NCBI GenBank assembly: GCA_029582155.1
Contig: CM055898.1
Location: 21,747,339-21,811,338, forward strand
Origin: Panopea generosa
Taxonomy: Eukaryota; Mollusca; Bivalvia; Adapedonta; Hiatellidae
Direction of reading: 5' to 3'
Length of the DNA stretch: 64,000 nucleotides
The translations under genes were made by a program, and so were the position numbers. The notes under the pieces are model-generated. The model made no database searches. It was not told where the DNA came from and worked only from the letters and a program-made list of their open reading frames with translations. Below are positions 35,501 to 45,599 of the stretch, piece after piece. The first letter of the stretch is position 1; every line of letters begins with the position of its first letter.

Positions 35501-38500
35501 AATAATTTTCTTACTATGGCCTAAATGTATGCAATACCATTAAGTAAATAAATAGTGAAAAATACACTTCAAGTACACTCATCCTGTATTTGGCACACTT
35601 TGTTTACGCTCAGTTTGTTATCTGGGTATTTGGTGTGGTGTAATGTCATACTTATCAGTGCATGTACTTAATAAAAACATTGACTAAAAAGAGGAAGTTA
35701 AGCTATTAATGGACATTATATACGAATCACTAAATTTTGTTATTTTTATTAAAAGAGCTATTGATAGTAAATTTAGTTCTTTGGCCTTGTTACTTTAATA
35801 AATGTCTTTGATCTTTTGTGCTTTATCAGTTCAAACTTAGATCACCTATGACAGTATGTCAGTAGAATAAATTCTATACTGATGTAACTGTAAACCTGAG
35901 GTCATGTGTTCGAGCCCAGTTTGGTTCAAAGACTTTATGTGAGAAAGTTAATGACAGTTACTTGTGGAAGGATGATGGTTTTACTCAGATTCATTTTCCA
36001 TTGATAGATGCAATAGATATATAACCTGCCATATGTATAAACTGGCATCAAACCACTTTTCCCTTGCTTTATTACCCTCTCCAAAGAGTGCTGTGAGCTG
36101 GAATTTCAAGTCCACCAAAATGTGGCAAAATATAACGTTTTAATCGATGTGGTGATTGTTATGAATTGTTATAAAATTGAATAGTATGCAAATGCTGCCT
36201 GATGTCCTTCACCTTGTAATTCAAAGTATTTCTAAGATGAAACAAATTCTACAATATGTAACTAATTCTTAATCATTTGATGGTCACAAAATATGTAGCA
36301 ATTTTAAGCATGAAATAATTTTTAAGTCCAACCTGGTCTCATAGTCCATATCGCTTTTCAATGTATTATCTTGGCATGCTTAAATAGGTATCCTTGTAAA
36401 TGGCAACATGGGATCAGTTAGTATGTAATAAAGTCGTGATGTTTTGGAAAAAAATGTTGTTTTGATTTACTTATTTTAAAGTGTCTTGCTATGAAAGACA
36501 CACCACATATAGTACTAATTATGATTTAACTAATGACAAACTGTTCCCAGATAATATGATGCTCTTATTAGCTAATGCCCACCACTCATACCTACTAAAT
36601 TTGAATTATAAAGTATTTAAAAAAGTTCTTCATGAAAAGGAAGCAGAAATACTTTTAATTAAACTTGAAATGATATCTGGAGATAAAATGGGTATATATA
36701 GCTTTGTCAGTTAGGAGTACTTCAGTCAGTTCTTGTCTTCTGCCTTAACTAGTTCTTTGAATTCAACTAAAGTTAATAAAAAGTTCCCACAGTGGCGTGG
36801 CTGACACTAAAATGATATGCAAGCCAGCCAGGTTCCAGGTGGGTCTTGGAACATATCCCAAAGAAACATTTTGATTTCAGGGTGAGTTTCCTGCATTTGG
36901 GGGATGGGGGATATGATGAAATATAATGATGCATTGCGAGAAAATGTGCTAGCCTGGGCATTGTGGCATAAAGGCAGCAATCCACGGTTTCTTACAGTTT
37001 TTCTTCATCATAGTCCAAGATGGCTTCTAAAGATAAAAATAGATATAAAATAAAGAGAAAAGTGTCTTCTTTTTTTTTTAAATTTCTCTTAAAGATTATT
37101 CAACTTTTATAAAGAACAGAAAATAACAACAAATTAAACATGGTAAAAAAACTGCAGTTTCAACTGACTTGTATTGAACATGAAATGTGACAGGGAAATG
37201 ATGTCTTTAATATGATGGAATACAAAATAGTGTGTTTTTGTAAATTATCTGCACTTCCCAATCCTGTCATCTAAGAGGAAGATTAGTAACACTTAATTAA
37301 TCTGTTCATGCATCACTAATCTGTACTTGCTGTCCCTCCATTAATGATTCTAATTTACTCTGTAATGCCAGTGTGACATCTGAATGCACTCTGCAATCCC
37401 TGTAAAGTGGCATGGTGCCATCTGTCATGTGATCAGAATCTTAAAATAGATCTTACCTCTTCTGCTTTCATTGATACCAATGTCTTTGTTACTTATTGGT
37501 ATTGATTACTTGCGACTGTTTGTCTAAATGGTATATAAGGAGGCAGAGTGGTTCTTGAATGTTTATTATATAAGTGTTTTGAGATATGAGCAGTCAATAC
37601 CTATTTGAGATATTTGTGTTCAATCTGTTTTGGATATATAATTTAAACTTGTGTGCAGGAGTATAGTAAAAATGTATTGACTGTGATAGTATATAAATGC
37701 ATTAACTGTGATAGTATATGAATGAAGTTTAGTGTTGTTTTGATTTAGTATATAATAGTATAAAAAGCTGTTTTTGAAATATTTATTTAAAGTGACAAGA
37801 ATGTATGGAGATAAATAGATATGTGTTTACATGTATATACATGGGAAGAACTGAAGACAAATGAGTGTTTCTCTAATTTATATTCATGTATGGGGATATC
37901 ATTTCATATTGTTATCTGGAGGTTGGTTTCTTATTGTTTTGTTGTAATTTAAGGAATAAATTTAAATTACATTTGTATAACCAATTATCATACTATGTAA
38001 TAGTTAGTGTTCATTTATTAAAAATTTAATAATAAAGAAATCCAAAGGGAGCGACCGCAGGTAAATGAATGCTAAATGGCTTAGTGTTGAATGTCATTTA
38101 ACTGACAGTTTGACGTCATTTGACTGACTCCGGGCGGAGCTACGATGAACGCTGAGATGATTGACATTTTAAAATTGGTGTTTGCTAAGATTGTTTCTAG
38201 GCATAGCTCGTGCGGCTTTGTAGTTTGTACATGACTTGTTCAGAATTACATCAAGGGCGGAGTTTGTACATTGCTATACACGCGTGCGCAGTGATGATGA
38301 ACAATTTTGAAGATTGAAGAGATTCCATTGGTTGTCAAATGAGGTTAAACACTAAATTATGTAATGCACTGATAAATAAAAATGTCTTTTTAGTAAAACG
38401 TTAATTATAAGTATTTTACAGCAAATGAGAGAGCACAATTAATACAACTTTAGTTGTCAAAACATCAAAAGTGAAAACATTATACAAATACAACTAGTCT

Positions 38501-41500
38501 GTCAAAGTTTGCAATATAGAGAAATAAACCCATTATATTTTAAGTACATGGTCTTGTTGTAGAGTATAAGACACAGGATCGGAGGGTCGGGGGGTGGGGG
38601 TGTTAATACCCTACCACAGTCATGTGTGATATTCTCTTGCTTAATACTGGCTTTACCCAAAAAGATTTTGAGCTTGATCTGTGAGAAATTTTTCCACGAT
38701 TGATGTAAAATAAAAAAAGGAAAAATTTTACTTTCTTATTTCATCCTTTCATCATATGCATACCACAATAATTGCAGTTGACTAAATTCATTTACCAAAT
38801 GTATGCAAAACTTGGATTCCATCACCAGTTTAGCACTTCCACATTATAAGCACATTGGTGCTATGTAAGAACTTTATTTACAACTGTTAACAGTTTATTT
38901 CTATATTGCAGTCCCGCAGCCCAAGTTGGTCGACGGTTGGCAAAGATCGGGGATGATATTAATCAAAAGTATTCAGGAGAGTTTGATAAGATGATAAATA
39001 ACCTCAATATTGACCAGACCACAGCGTACGATGCATTTGCTGGGGTAGCAAGAAAGTAAGTTGTTTTTTGTGACCTCAGTACTTTGTGTGACCTGGGAAA
39101 ATAAACATTTACTAGTTATTTAAGTTATTTATTTTACATCAAGTCATGTGAAGCAAGTTCTTGCAACTTACACAAGTCATGCTCACAGTCTTCCTGGGTA
39201 GGACCAGTACTAAAAATGTATGTATGCAAATATGCTTAGGGGGACTAAGTCCAGGTGGAGTTTTGAACCCATGGCCCCTCTGATCCTTGGTTCCATGATG
39301 TACCACTAGCCCACATGCTCTATTTATCCCATTTAACTAGGCACTTCGTAAAAATAAATCTGGGTCGAGTTTCACAATTTTTTAAGTTTTACCTTAACCC
39401 ATTGCTCCATAGATACGCATTTTCCCTTACCAATCACAGAAGGCTTTTGAAAACAGTGCAGGAAGAGTTCAGATTGCTCGTAACAAGCAATCTGAACACT
39501 TCCTGCACTGTTTTTCACTCTGTCAGTTAAAGCAACACATCCACGTTTGAATTTTTAAAAAAAATTTTTAATTGAGTTATGAGCACATTTCCCATACTAA
39601 CATATGATTAATTAGCTGTATATGAGCATATAAACACAATCCCGAACAAAATGATGCCCAAATTATAATGCGTGACTAACACTTTAAAAAACAAGTGTTT
39701 AACTCACCCGAGTCAAAAAAAAATTGTCAAAATGACTTTCCAGGCAGGTTAAGTACATTACGCACTAAAACGTGAAGTTTTTTAATACGACTCGCATAAT
39801 TCAATTTGAAGCCAAGTTGGAATCCTCGGCAATTTAAAAATAATTTATAAAGCGTTTGTCACGCTTTATAATTTGGACATCTTTTTTTATAATTCTAAAG
39901 CGTTCTGGATAGTGTTTGTTAGCACATATACAGCTCACTGACCATATATACTCAGGAAAACTAGAAACGTCCCTGTTTTATAGCCGGTGAAGCTTTGTCT
40001 GTGTAGTTGCTACATGTTCAATGAACATGTATTTTAAACCCTGGCGATGTTCAGAATCGATCGTGTACAGTTTACCCGATACGCACGGTTTACATATTGG
40101 CCAGTAACCGGAACGGTCATTTGCACGTTTTGCACGTGCACGCTATACATGTCATCCATATGTTGATTCAGTTCATGTCGTACCATTAGCGATAGGGGCT
40201 ATTCTGAAAATTAAATTTTTTCTTTAATTTTTCACTGTTTTCGATATGCCACGGCTTTCCGAAAACGAGCGAAATCAGGCAATTGGAATGCTTGCGGGTG
40301 GGATGTCCGCCAGGGTAGTCGCGCGTCGGTTCGGGTGCTGTCGGAAGACGATTGATCATCTTGCATCCCGGTACCAGCAGACTGGGGCTGTTAACGACCG
40401 GCAGCGACCTGGTAGGCCTCGTGTAACGACGGCTAGAGCCGATCGTTTCATTACGTTGACACACTTACGTCAACGTCAATTGGCAGCCACAGTCACTGCT
40501 AGGCAATACGGTGTCTCAGGGCAGACCATTCGCAACCGGTTGCGTCGTAACGCTCAACCAATCAGGGCACGCCGCCCGTACACTGGTCAGATAATGACCC
40601 AACGTCACCGTGCTGCCAGGCTGTTATGGGCGCGACGTCATCTGATTTGGAGAAGGGCTGACTGGAACCGAGTTTTGTTCACCGATGAATCTCGGTTCAC
40701 AGTTAGTCATGCTGACGGAAGATTACATGTGTACAGGCGTAAAAATGAAAGATTCGCAGATTGTTGCATTGTTGAGAAGAACAGGTTTGGGGGAGGGAGC
40801 GTAATGGTCTGGGGTGGGATCATGGGAAATCGGAAGACAGATTTGGTTGTTGTACAGGGCAACATTAATGCACAGCGTTATGTTGCAGACGTGCTAAATG
40901 CATATGCCTTACCATTTATTCGTCAGCATGGTCCTGGTGTAACATTGATGCAGGGCAATGCCCGCCCTCATGTAGCCAGGGTCACCACTCAATTCTTGCA
41001 GCAAAACAATATCAACGTCATGCCATGGCCCGCAGTTTACCCGGATCTCAACCCCATTGAGCACATATGGGATCAGCTGGGCCGCAAAGCACGAGCTAAC
41101 CATCAGATTGACAATGTTTGCGATCTTACACGGGCGTTACAACAGGAATGGAGGAATTTACCCAACGCACTGGTATTGCGTTACGTTACGTCGATGCGGC
41201 GTATGATCATTGCATGCATTCATGCAATGGTGGCCACACTCGGTACTAACGAGATTTACTGGATGTGCCACATTTCTTATTGAAATTCCATCTCTAAACA
41301 TTCAATAACACCTTTCTGAGTTTTTGGGATTTTTGATTTTGACCCCTACCTCTCTTGACCGGTTATCTCTCGAAAAGTTAACAATTTAGCCAGATGTTAT
41401 AAATTGGTTTTGATACAGAAATGAATGAACTTGTTTTTCTATTTTGATTCATAAAAGTTACCCTTTTGGTTTTCGATAAATCTTTCCTGAAATATGGAGG

Positions 41501-44500
41501 GACGTTTCTATTTTTGCTGAGTATATTTATGTATGGGAAATGTGCCCACAACTCAATTGAAAAACTTTTTAAAAAAGTTTAAACGTGGATGTGTTGCTTT
41601 AATATAAACAAAATTCACCCAATAATTCAAAAGCTTTCTATATTAGGTGTCCAAAGGCGTATATATTAGAGGTGTCCAAAGGCGTCTATATGAAGTAAAG
41701 GGTTAAATACTAGACAAGTAACTGACCGTTGACTTTTATTATTTAATCAGTATCAGGTTAATCATAAATTATGAACTTGGACTGGAGCCAGTTTAAAAGC
41801 ATAATCACTTGGATGCCTAGGGTAGGCTGTGGCTGAAAAAATCAACACATTCCCCAATTGAAAAAAGCTGGAGCCAAAATTATGACTTTATTTCAACATA
41901 CAATGTACACTGTAACATTATTTGTAATTACCTATGCAGTTGAGTGGCTCTCACACATTTCATGTTCAAGAATGGCTTGTAACAGTTATAATAATTGTTG
42001 AATTTCAGGTTGCTGAGCGGTGGCATCAACTGGGGACGTATATTGTCTTTGTTTTCATTCGGCTATCGAATATTTGCACGTGTGATAGGTTTTGGACAGG
42101 GTATTAAGGATTTTGCCAAAGTGCTAAAAAATATAGTTTCCAATGTGGTACGGTTTATCACAGATACAACCCAGGGTATTGTACATTGGATTGCCAGCCA
42201 GGGAGGATGGGTAAGTAATAGCCCACATTGATGTGATTGTTTAAATAGGGATTGCATCCCAGGTACTGATGTAGAAACTGCAGAAAATCCATATGGCTCT
42301 ATAAATAGGGAAAAACATGTGTTTTTCAAATTTTGGGTAAAATAGATGTGCTTTTTGTCAGTGTCTACAAAGAAGGTTAAAATGCCATAGGAGCATTTTC
42401 AAGACTTTATAGGTTATATACATGTATATGGTATCCAGATTTATTTTCTGGTAGAGGTAGTGCTCAGGTACATGTTTATTTAACCATTTACTGAACTGGT
42501 GTCCTCCTTCAAGTACATCTAACAGAGCTGTGCTCTTAGAATAAAGTTAGATATACCTGAATTTCAGATCATTTGTAACTTTTCAAGTAAAAAGTTCAAT
42601 AGATCTATCGGTAGTCAATACATAATTTCAGATTTCTTGTACATAATAAAATATGTAATTACTTCCAGAGGTCATGGTTCAAATCAGAAAATACCCAATA
42701 ACGCTCTCCTATATATATTATTGAAGGTTTCTTTCATGGAGTGTTGCTGTAGGTAAAGTTTAGTTGGTTATGTTCATTTCGTTTTATATTTTGAATTAAA
42801 TGTAAATGTAAATGAGCTAATGTAACTCTACATCATAATGTACTTTATAATGACTTCAGATTACAGAAAAACTGTTTAAGTAAAGAATGACATTAACATT
42901 ATGTTTTGTGGATTATCATTTTTTCATCAGCTTGCAAATTTTCGGTCCAGTTTGGTGTTTCACTTTTACACTGAAAGAAAATTCTTTTGTTTTGTTATTT
43001 TGTGTGCTGGCCTAAACATGACAAATTTAACATGTTAGTCTATGGTTATTGTGTTTTGTAGTTATTGTGGTTTGAGGTTACCTTCGTTACAACAATCTGT
43101 AACTTTTTCTTTATAAAGGTTTGGATATTTTAATTAATGATAATAATCAGACTGATATGTACCCATTGGTCATCTGTTCTATGACAAGGTACTTGTCACT
43201 GTCTAGGTTACACCCATTCTTCCAAGATTTCTCTTGGGCTGGATGGAGTAGGACCATTCTCGATCTCAGCATATTCTTCAAACAGATTGTCGTGTCCATT
43301 TCATTATTTTGTCACATTCTTTGTTGTGAGTAAAATATCAATCCCTTATATGAAAAAGGTGTTCAGTTACACTGTTTGAGAATTCTTAAAGATCTTAAAA
43401 AAATTTAGTGATGTTTTAAACTTTTTTTTTTTAAAAAAATCTGTACGCATGAGAGTTACATGCTGCAAAAGTTTATTTGTTTTCATACAGTTAGTACCAT
43501 TATTTGAAAGTTTTCTGTTATGCCTTTATTCTTTGAAATTAACATTAATGTTACCAATTTAGACTGGTTCTTATTTATCTTCCAGTGAAACAATCCAGAC
43601 TGATAATAATTCATCTTCCTGTGTCGTAATCCAGACTGGTTCTGGTTTATCTACCAGTAAAGCAGTCTAGTCTGGTTCTAGTTTGTCTGCCATTGAAGCA
43701 ATCCAGACTCCAGTCTGGTTCAAGTTTGTCTTCACGTGAAGTAATCCAGACTGGTTCTAGTTTATCTGTCAGTAAACCAGTCTGGTTCTAGTCTGGTTCA
43801 ATTTTTTTTTCCTGTGAAGTAAATCAAACTGGTTTTAGTTTATCTTCCTAAAAACAATACAGACTTATTATAGTTTATCTCCCAGCGAAGCAGTCTAGCT
43901 GTAATCTTATGGTAGTGGTTTCTGCCTTTATTTGATTCTATGCTTCATGCACTAGTTGAAAATTGCAGTTCAGAAATGTTCCTTTGCTCACAGATTATAA
44001 TTGCAAACTGGTACCAAGCTCTATACCAGAATGGTAATCAGATAATTTTTGTAAATGTACTGAAAGAATTAAGAAATGTCATGTATGCCAAAGAGCTATT
44101 GTCATCATTCCGATTTCATTGTTGTCATCTGGTTAATGTTTTATGATTAGCTCAGCTTTTTCTCTGTTTCTCAACAACCTACTATGTTAAAGTGACTAAA
44201 CTTCGTAAACACATTCATATTATGTCACATGAACAATGGATATAGCTAAGGTTACCTGAATTTCCATATTTTGGCTCTAAATCCTTAGGTTAATGTTTTT
44301 TTGTTAAACTCAGATTTGATTTTTTTTTTAATATATTTAATAGATGGTTGCTTTTGCACTTGGTAAAGTTGCTGTATTTACCATATTGCAATTCTTGTGC
44401 AAACAATTTCTACTGTTTTCAGGCTATTGATTTGAAACTTTACATACATGATAAATGTCAAATTGTTCATGTGTGTGAAGCAAAGTTCATGATTTCATGA

Positions 44501-44893
44501 TGCTGACTTAATTTCGTGCAGAGTTATTGCCCCTGCACTTGGTTACATTGCTATATTTACAGAACTGCAATTTTTGTGGAGATAATTGTTTCTATAGTTT
44601 TCAGGCAATTGACTTTATACTTGATCAATATACATGATCAATATCAAGTGTAGATGTGTGTGAGTACTTGGTAAATACTGGAGTATTAATCACCTTAAGT
44701 GATAGGTCTAGTTTATCAGTATATTAGCTCAATTAAGGTTGACTGTAACAAATGACCACGTAAATATTGTATATTTCAGAGATCGTCCATGAACTATGTC
44801 CCGTCTGTGAGCTGGCCGGTGTGGGCAGGTATACTGGCAACTGCAGCATGCACTGTCGGGGCCGTCCTGTATCTACGCTCAGGAAAATCTTAG
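23527..44893 (+). CDS. BAK1: BAK, pro-apoptotic Bcl-2 family protein (five coding exons)
   Basis: Exons: 23527-23628 (ATG at 23566, context CAAGATGG), 24777-24949, 38912-39055, 42009-42210 and 44780-44893 (TAG at 44891). All introns are GT-AG and phases agree (0, 2, 2, 0), giving 231 residues; vertebrate BAK is about 210. The N-terminal helix has TEDVFQNYLYQSWQQDL (about 40-56). BH3 is LAKIGDDIN (88-96) with the conserved Leu and Gly-Asp. BH1 is GGINWGRIL (131-139), BH2 HWIASQGGW (186-194). Residues 208-226 form the membrane anchor, followed by RSGKS, as in tail-anchored mitochondrial outer-membrane proteins. BAK proteins oligomerise when activated and permeabilise that membrane. Residues 1-39 are unlike vertebrate BAK and look disordered. 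Exon 1 has a 39-base 5' leader after an acceptor site, so at least one upstream non-coding exon exists but was not placed. AATAAA at 45195 is a candidate poly(A) signal. BAK fits better than BAX because of the paired GGINWGR and IASQGGW motifs and the IGDDIN core. Confidence 0.93.
23690..23940 (-). mobile_element. SINE family B, reverse copy in BAK intron 1
   Basis: Read on the minus strand: decayed B box (GTCACAAGTTAGAATCC), GATTTCAATGGGAAAGTTTTC, CTTGCGGAGATGGGTACTGG and TTAACCCTTGATGGCAAAA, matching the order at 58610-58975. Confidence 0.7.
24118..24680. mobile_element. Dispersed element beginning TTTAGCTCGCCAGGACG
   Basis: Begins TTTTTTAGCTCGCCAGGACG with a small hairpin (GGACGAATGTCC) and an AGGAGAGCTATTGCCATGAC block, a pattern I recall from high-copy bivalve repeats. 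There is no coding region. Its right end is unclear and may be the A-rich stretch near 24630. It lies in BAK intron 1. Confidence 0.45.
27582..27706. mobile_element. 125 bp palindromic MITE
   Basis: Terminal inverted repeats of 27 bp (AAGGTAATTATACAGTTCAC at the left) differ at one position. A second pair inside (GTTGTGGTGAAAAT with TTTTCACCACAAC) means nearly the whole element can fold into one hairpin. It is in BAK intron 2. Confidence 0.85.
28010..28340 (+). mobile_element. tRNA-derived SINE, family C (best copy)
   Basis: The head GCATGGTCTAGTGGTAGAGC is a good A-box region and GTGAGCTCAATCCTC a decayed B box. The body has ACCAAAGACATAAAAAATGG, CTAGAAGCTTCCTTGGTTGG, TATGTCTGCAGCATGATAC and CAGTGTTCAGAATACTGTC. 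It matches the split copy at 3555-4050. Confidence 0.75.
28867..29290 (+). repeat. Dispersed ~420 bp retroposon-like repeat, copy 3
   Basis: Opposite in strand to copies at 137-560 and 1049-1465. It runs from GTGGTTCCGGCTAAGAATAG through GTCGTAAGAAGCGACAAATT and CTGCAGTTCTGCAGG to TACGCCGTAAAACCCTATTC. The end is the ATTC-type tail, so this copy is in sense orientation on the plus strand. Confidence 0.7.
29592..29850 (+). mobile_element. tRNA-derived SINE, family D
   Basis: AGTGGTTAAAGTCTTGGACT and AAGTGCAATCCCC are the tRNA-like boxes. The body has TCTTTCGGATGAGACTTTTAA, a block common to SINEs of many aquatic animals, and AAGAGCCAAAAGGCTCTTC. The tail is ATC-rich (ATTATCATCATCACC). Confidence 0.7.
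30980..31770 (+). pseudogene. Decayed non-LTR retrotransposon (reverse transcriptase relic)
   Basis: At 31003-31090 one frame reads RRLLQKLEGYGIGGKLLSW, a typical reverse-transcriptase block of CR1/jockey-like LINEs. At 31421-31600 the frame gives DKLKLTTLDYRRKR and FEIIQVFKIMQGID, the usual RT C-terminal tail. After a frame change near 31600 it continues RFHSFTHTTRTIWNNMPTRL. Stops and frameshifts show it is dead. It lies in BAK intron 2 in the sense direction. Confidence 0.75.
32500..32835 (-). mobile_element. SINE family A remnants, duplicated
   Basis: Two copies of a minus-strand tRNA-like head (ACCTCTGGCTTGTCAG…CCAACAGT…TCCACTT, near 32663 and 32785) match the reverse complement of the head at 658-735. 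The body before the first resembles family A. It is probably an old SINE plus a head duplication. Confidence 0.5.
33318..34810. mobile_element. Non-autonomous element with internal ~165 bp tandem repeats
   Basis: Left end GTGATCGCCTGTTGTCCG, TCGTCTGTCGTCCGCCCTC. Right end CAGGTGAGCGATATAGGGCC, ATCTTGGCCCTCTTGTT. Between them are about eight copies of a unit of 155-167 bp, each with TTTCACAGAAATGTTCCTTG, GGTGACCCTCTACCAAG, CAAAAAACATGG and TTTACTATATAAGCTATAG. The left-end module is also found, reversed, at the right edge of the unrelated repeat at 59280-60925. There is no coding region. It is in BAK intron 2. Confidence 0.8.
35150..35400. repeat. Dispersed repeat end shared with 51745-52100
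   Basis: TTTTGACTTAATTTTGGTAA, ATAGTGAGGGCACCCTTGTG and TATGGACACGT recur at 52020-52090 as TTTTGACTTGGGTTTTGGTA, GGGGCACCCTAGTCCTATGG. Same strand in both places. Confidence 0.6.
35875..36075 (+). mobile_element. tRNA-derived SINE with ACTTGTGGAAGG body
   Basis: B box TGTGTTCGAGCCC, then AAAGACTTTATGTGAGAAAG, GACAGTTACTTGTGGAAGGA, TTTTACTCAGATTCATTTTCC, AACCTGCCATATG. It is close to the copy at 16313-16560 and lies in BAK intron 2. Confidence 0.7.
36100..38050. other. BAK intron 2 sequence without recognised features
   Basis: AT-rich. A 77-codon open frame at 36481 has low-complexity composition and no splice-site support, so it is not called. Confidence 0.4.
38100..38305. promoter_or_regulatory. 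CpG-rich patch in BAK intron 2, possible internal promoter
   Basis: In an AT-rich intron this patch has a perfect CRE palindrome TGACGTCA (38111-38118), two GGGCGGAG GC-box-like sites (near 38133 and 38259) and CACGCGTGCGCAGTG (near 38279), similar to an NRF-1 site. It is about 600 bp upstream of the exon that encodes BH3. It could be an alternative promoter for a shorter BAK transcript, or part of an unrecognised mobile element. Confidence 0.35.
39175..39320 (-). mobile_element. tRNA-like SINE remnant in BAK intron 3
   Basis: Minus strand: GCATGTGGGCTAGTGGTAC (A-box region), GGGTTCAAAACTCC (decayed B box), and the body AGTACTGGTCCTACCCAGGA shared with family A. Confidence 0.6.
39452..39513. 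repeat. Strong 62 bp hairpin
   Basis: AACAGTGCAGGAAG…TTCAGATTGCT pairs with AGCAATCTGAA…CTTCCTGCACTGTT; arms of about 28 bp with few mismatches and a loop of a few bases. It ends 14 bp before the TTAA that borders the next element, and may be the core of a small MITE or belong to a larger outer element. Confidence 0.85.
39949..41523 (+). mobile_element. Full-length Tc1-like DNA transposon, 1575 bp
   Basis: Terminal inverted repeats of about 28 bp begin TACTCAG at both ends and end in AGAAACGTCCCT (left) with AGGGACGTTTCT (right); two mismatches. TA lies just outside each end (39947-39948, 41524-41525), the target duplication of Tc1/mariner elements. It carries one transposase gene and is inserted in the element at 39531-41598, near that element's right end, within BAK intron 3. 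Confidence 0.92.
40246..41283 (+). CDS. Tc1-like transposase, full length but catalytic Asp replaced
   Basis: A single 345-codon open frame fills the Tc1-like element. Residues about 5-50 form a helix-turn-helix (AIGMLAGGMSARVVARRFG), followed by GRPR (56-59), the AT-hook-like linker between the two DNA-binding halves. The DDE domain has FTDESRF with Asp147, VMVWGGI (187-193), QGNARPH (236-242) and YPDLNPIEHIW (265-275) with Glu272. Tc1 family members have Asp in the second position (QDNARPH); here it is Gly237, from GAC to GGC at 40954-40956. Spacing to Glu272 is the DD34E of Tc1. The enzyme should therefore be unable to cut or join DNA, while DNA binding could be intact. The rest of the frame is unbroken, so loss is recent or the protein is kept for binding. 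It is on the same strand as BAK and entirely within an intron. Confidence 0.95.
   Translation: MPRLSENERNQAIGMLAGGMSARVVARRFGCCRKTIDHLASRYQQTGAVNDRQRPGRPRVTTARADRFITLTHLRQRQLAATVTARQYGVSGQTIRNRLRRNAQPIRARRPYTGQIMTQRHRAARLLWARRHLIWRRADWNRVLFTDESRFTVSHADGRLHVYRRKNERFADCCIVEKNRFGGGSVMVWGGIMGNRKTDLVVVQGNINAQRYVADVLNAYALPFIRQHGPGVTLMQGNARPHVARVTTQFLQQNNINVMPWPAVYPDLNPIEHIWDQLGRKARANHQIDNVCDLTRALQQEWRNLPNALVLRYVTSMRRMIIACIHAMVATLGTNEIYWMCHISY
43560..43905. repeat. Degenerate ~40 bp tandem repeat in BAK intron 4
   Basis: AATCCAGACTGGTTCTAGTT then TATCTTCCAGTGAAGC, with many small deletions and duplications, about 8 copies. Confidence 0.85.
44335..44665. repeat. Two direct copies of a ~190 bp unit in BAK intron 4
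   Basis: TTGCACTTGGTAAAGTTGCT…TTTACCATATTGCAATTCTTG…GTTTTCAGGCTATTGA (44349 on) is repeated as CTGCACTTGGTTACATTGCT…TTTACAGAACTGCAATTTTTG…GTTTTCAGGCAATTGA (44534 on). The 'TATTGCCCCTGCACTTGG' phrase is typical of internal repeats in high-copy bivalve elements, so this is probably a fragment of one. Confidence 0.75.
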
Positions 44894-45194
44894 TTTATAA
44901 CTCCTGAAGAGTATACATTACATTTGCATTAAACATGTAGATATCAGACAGGATATAATCATGTAGATAAACATGATTTGACCACATGTGACCTAAAGTG
45001 ACCTTGCATGACCTTATATATCTTTGGATTATTGGTATTAATACTAAGAGGGTTTGTCCCGAAGCTGACCTTGAAAAACATGTTATTTCTGCTTTACTTA
45101 ACTTTATTAATATACATGTATGGGGCCATAGACTACAAGACAGTATATAGTATGTAACAAGCTTTTTTAAAACTTTGAAATTGCTTGCATTTTG

Positions 45195-45200
45195 AATAAA
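45195..45200 (+). terminator. Candidate BAK poly(A) signal
   Basis: AATAAA 302 bases after the BAK stop codon. Further AATAAA hexamers occur in the repeat downstream (for example near 45384), so the true 3' end is not settled. Confidence 0.4.
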
Positions 45201-45299
45201 ATGAAATACCTGTTAAGACAGGAATATTTCTGTGGCACTCTAGCGGTGGTAGTGCAAAAAGACATGTGAAATTCCAGGATTTAAAAGAGGTATTATATT

Positions 45300-45560
45300 G
45301 TGATGTCAAAGGTGAAAAAGAAAAAGGTCTTAAAGGGTAGTAGAATTCCATTTCCTAAAGAGAAGTAAAGACTGATAGAAGAATAAAATTCTATGCTTTC
45401 AAGGAAAGTATAAAACTCCATATAGACTGATGGAAGAATAAAATTCTGTGTTCTTGAAGGGAGTATATAACTCAACACCTTCAAGAGAAGTATAGACTAG
45501 AAGAAGGATTAAATTCTGTTTTGAAGGCGAGTGTAAAATTACATGCCATCAGGAGAGGCA
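45300..45560. repeat. Degenerate ~65 bp tandem repeat downstream of BAK
   Basis: GACTGATAGAAGAATAAAAT, GCTTTCAAGGAAAGTATAAA, CTCCATATAGACTGATGG and variants, about four copies. Confidence 0.7.
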
Positions 45561-45599
45561 TAGAACTACACTACCAATGTCGGTATATGTTCTGGGGGA

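Larger units (their letters stand above)
39531..41598. mobile_element. Non-autonomous element with ~68 bp TIRs and TTAA flanks, split by Tc1
   Basis: Left end AGCAACACATCCACGTTTGA (39531) and the reverse complement of the right end (to 41598) agree for about 68 bp, through GCACATTTCCCATAC. TTAA sits directly outside each end (39527-39530, 41599-41602), consistent with a TTAA target duplication as made by piggyBac-type transposases, though the ends are not the classic CCC. Removing the Tc1 insert leaves about 490 bp with no gene. Confidence 0.8.

Noticed and set aside
36481..36714. 77-codon open frame in BAK intron 2
   Set aside because: No start context, no acceptor/donor pair and no match to BAK; treated as chance.
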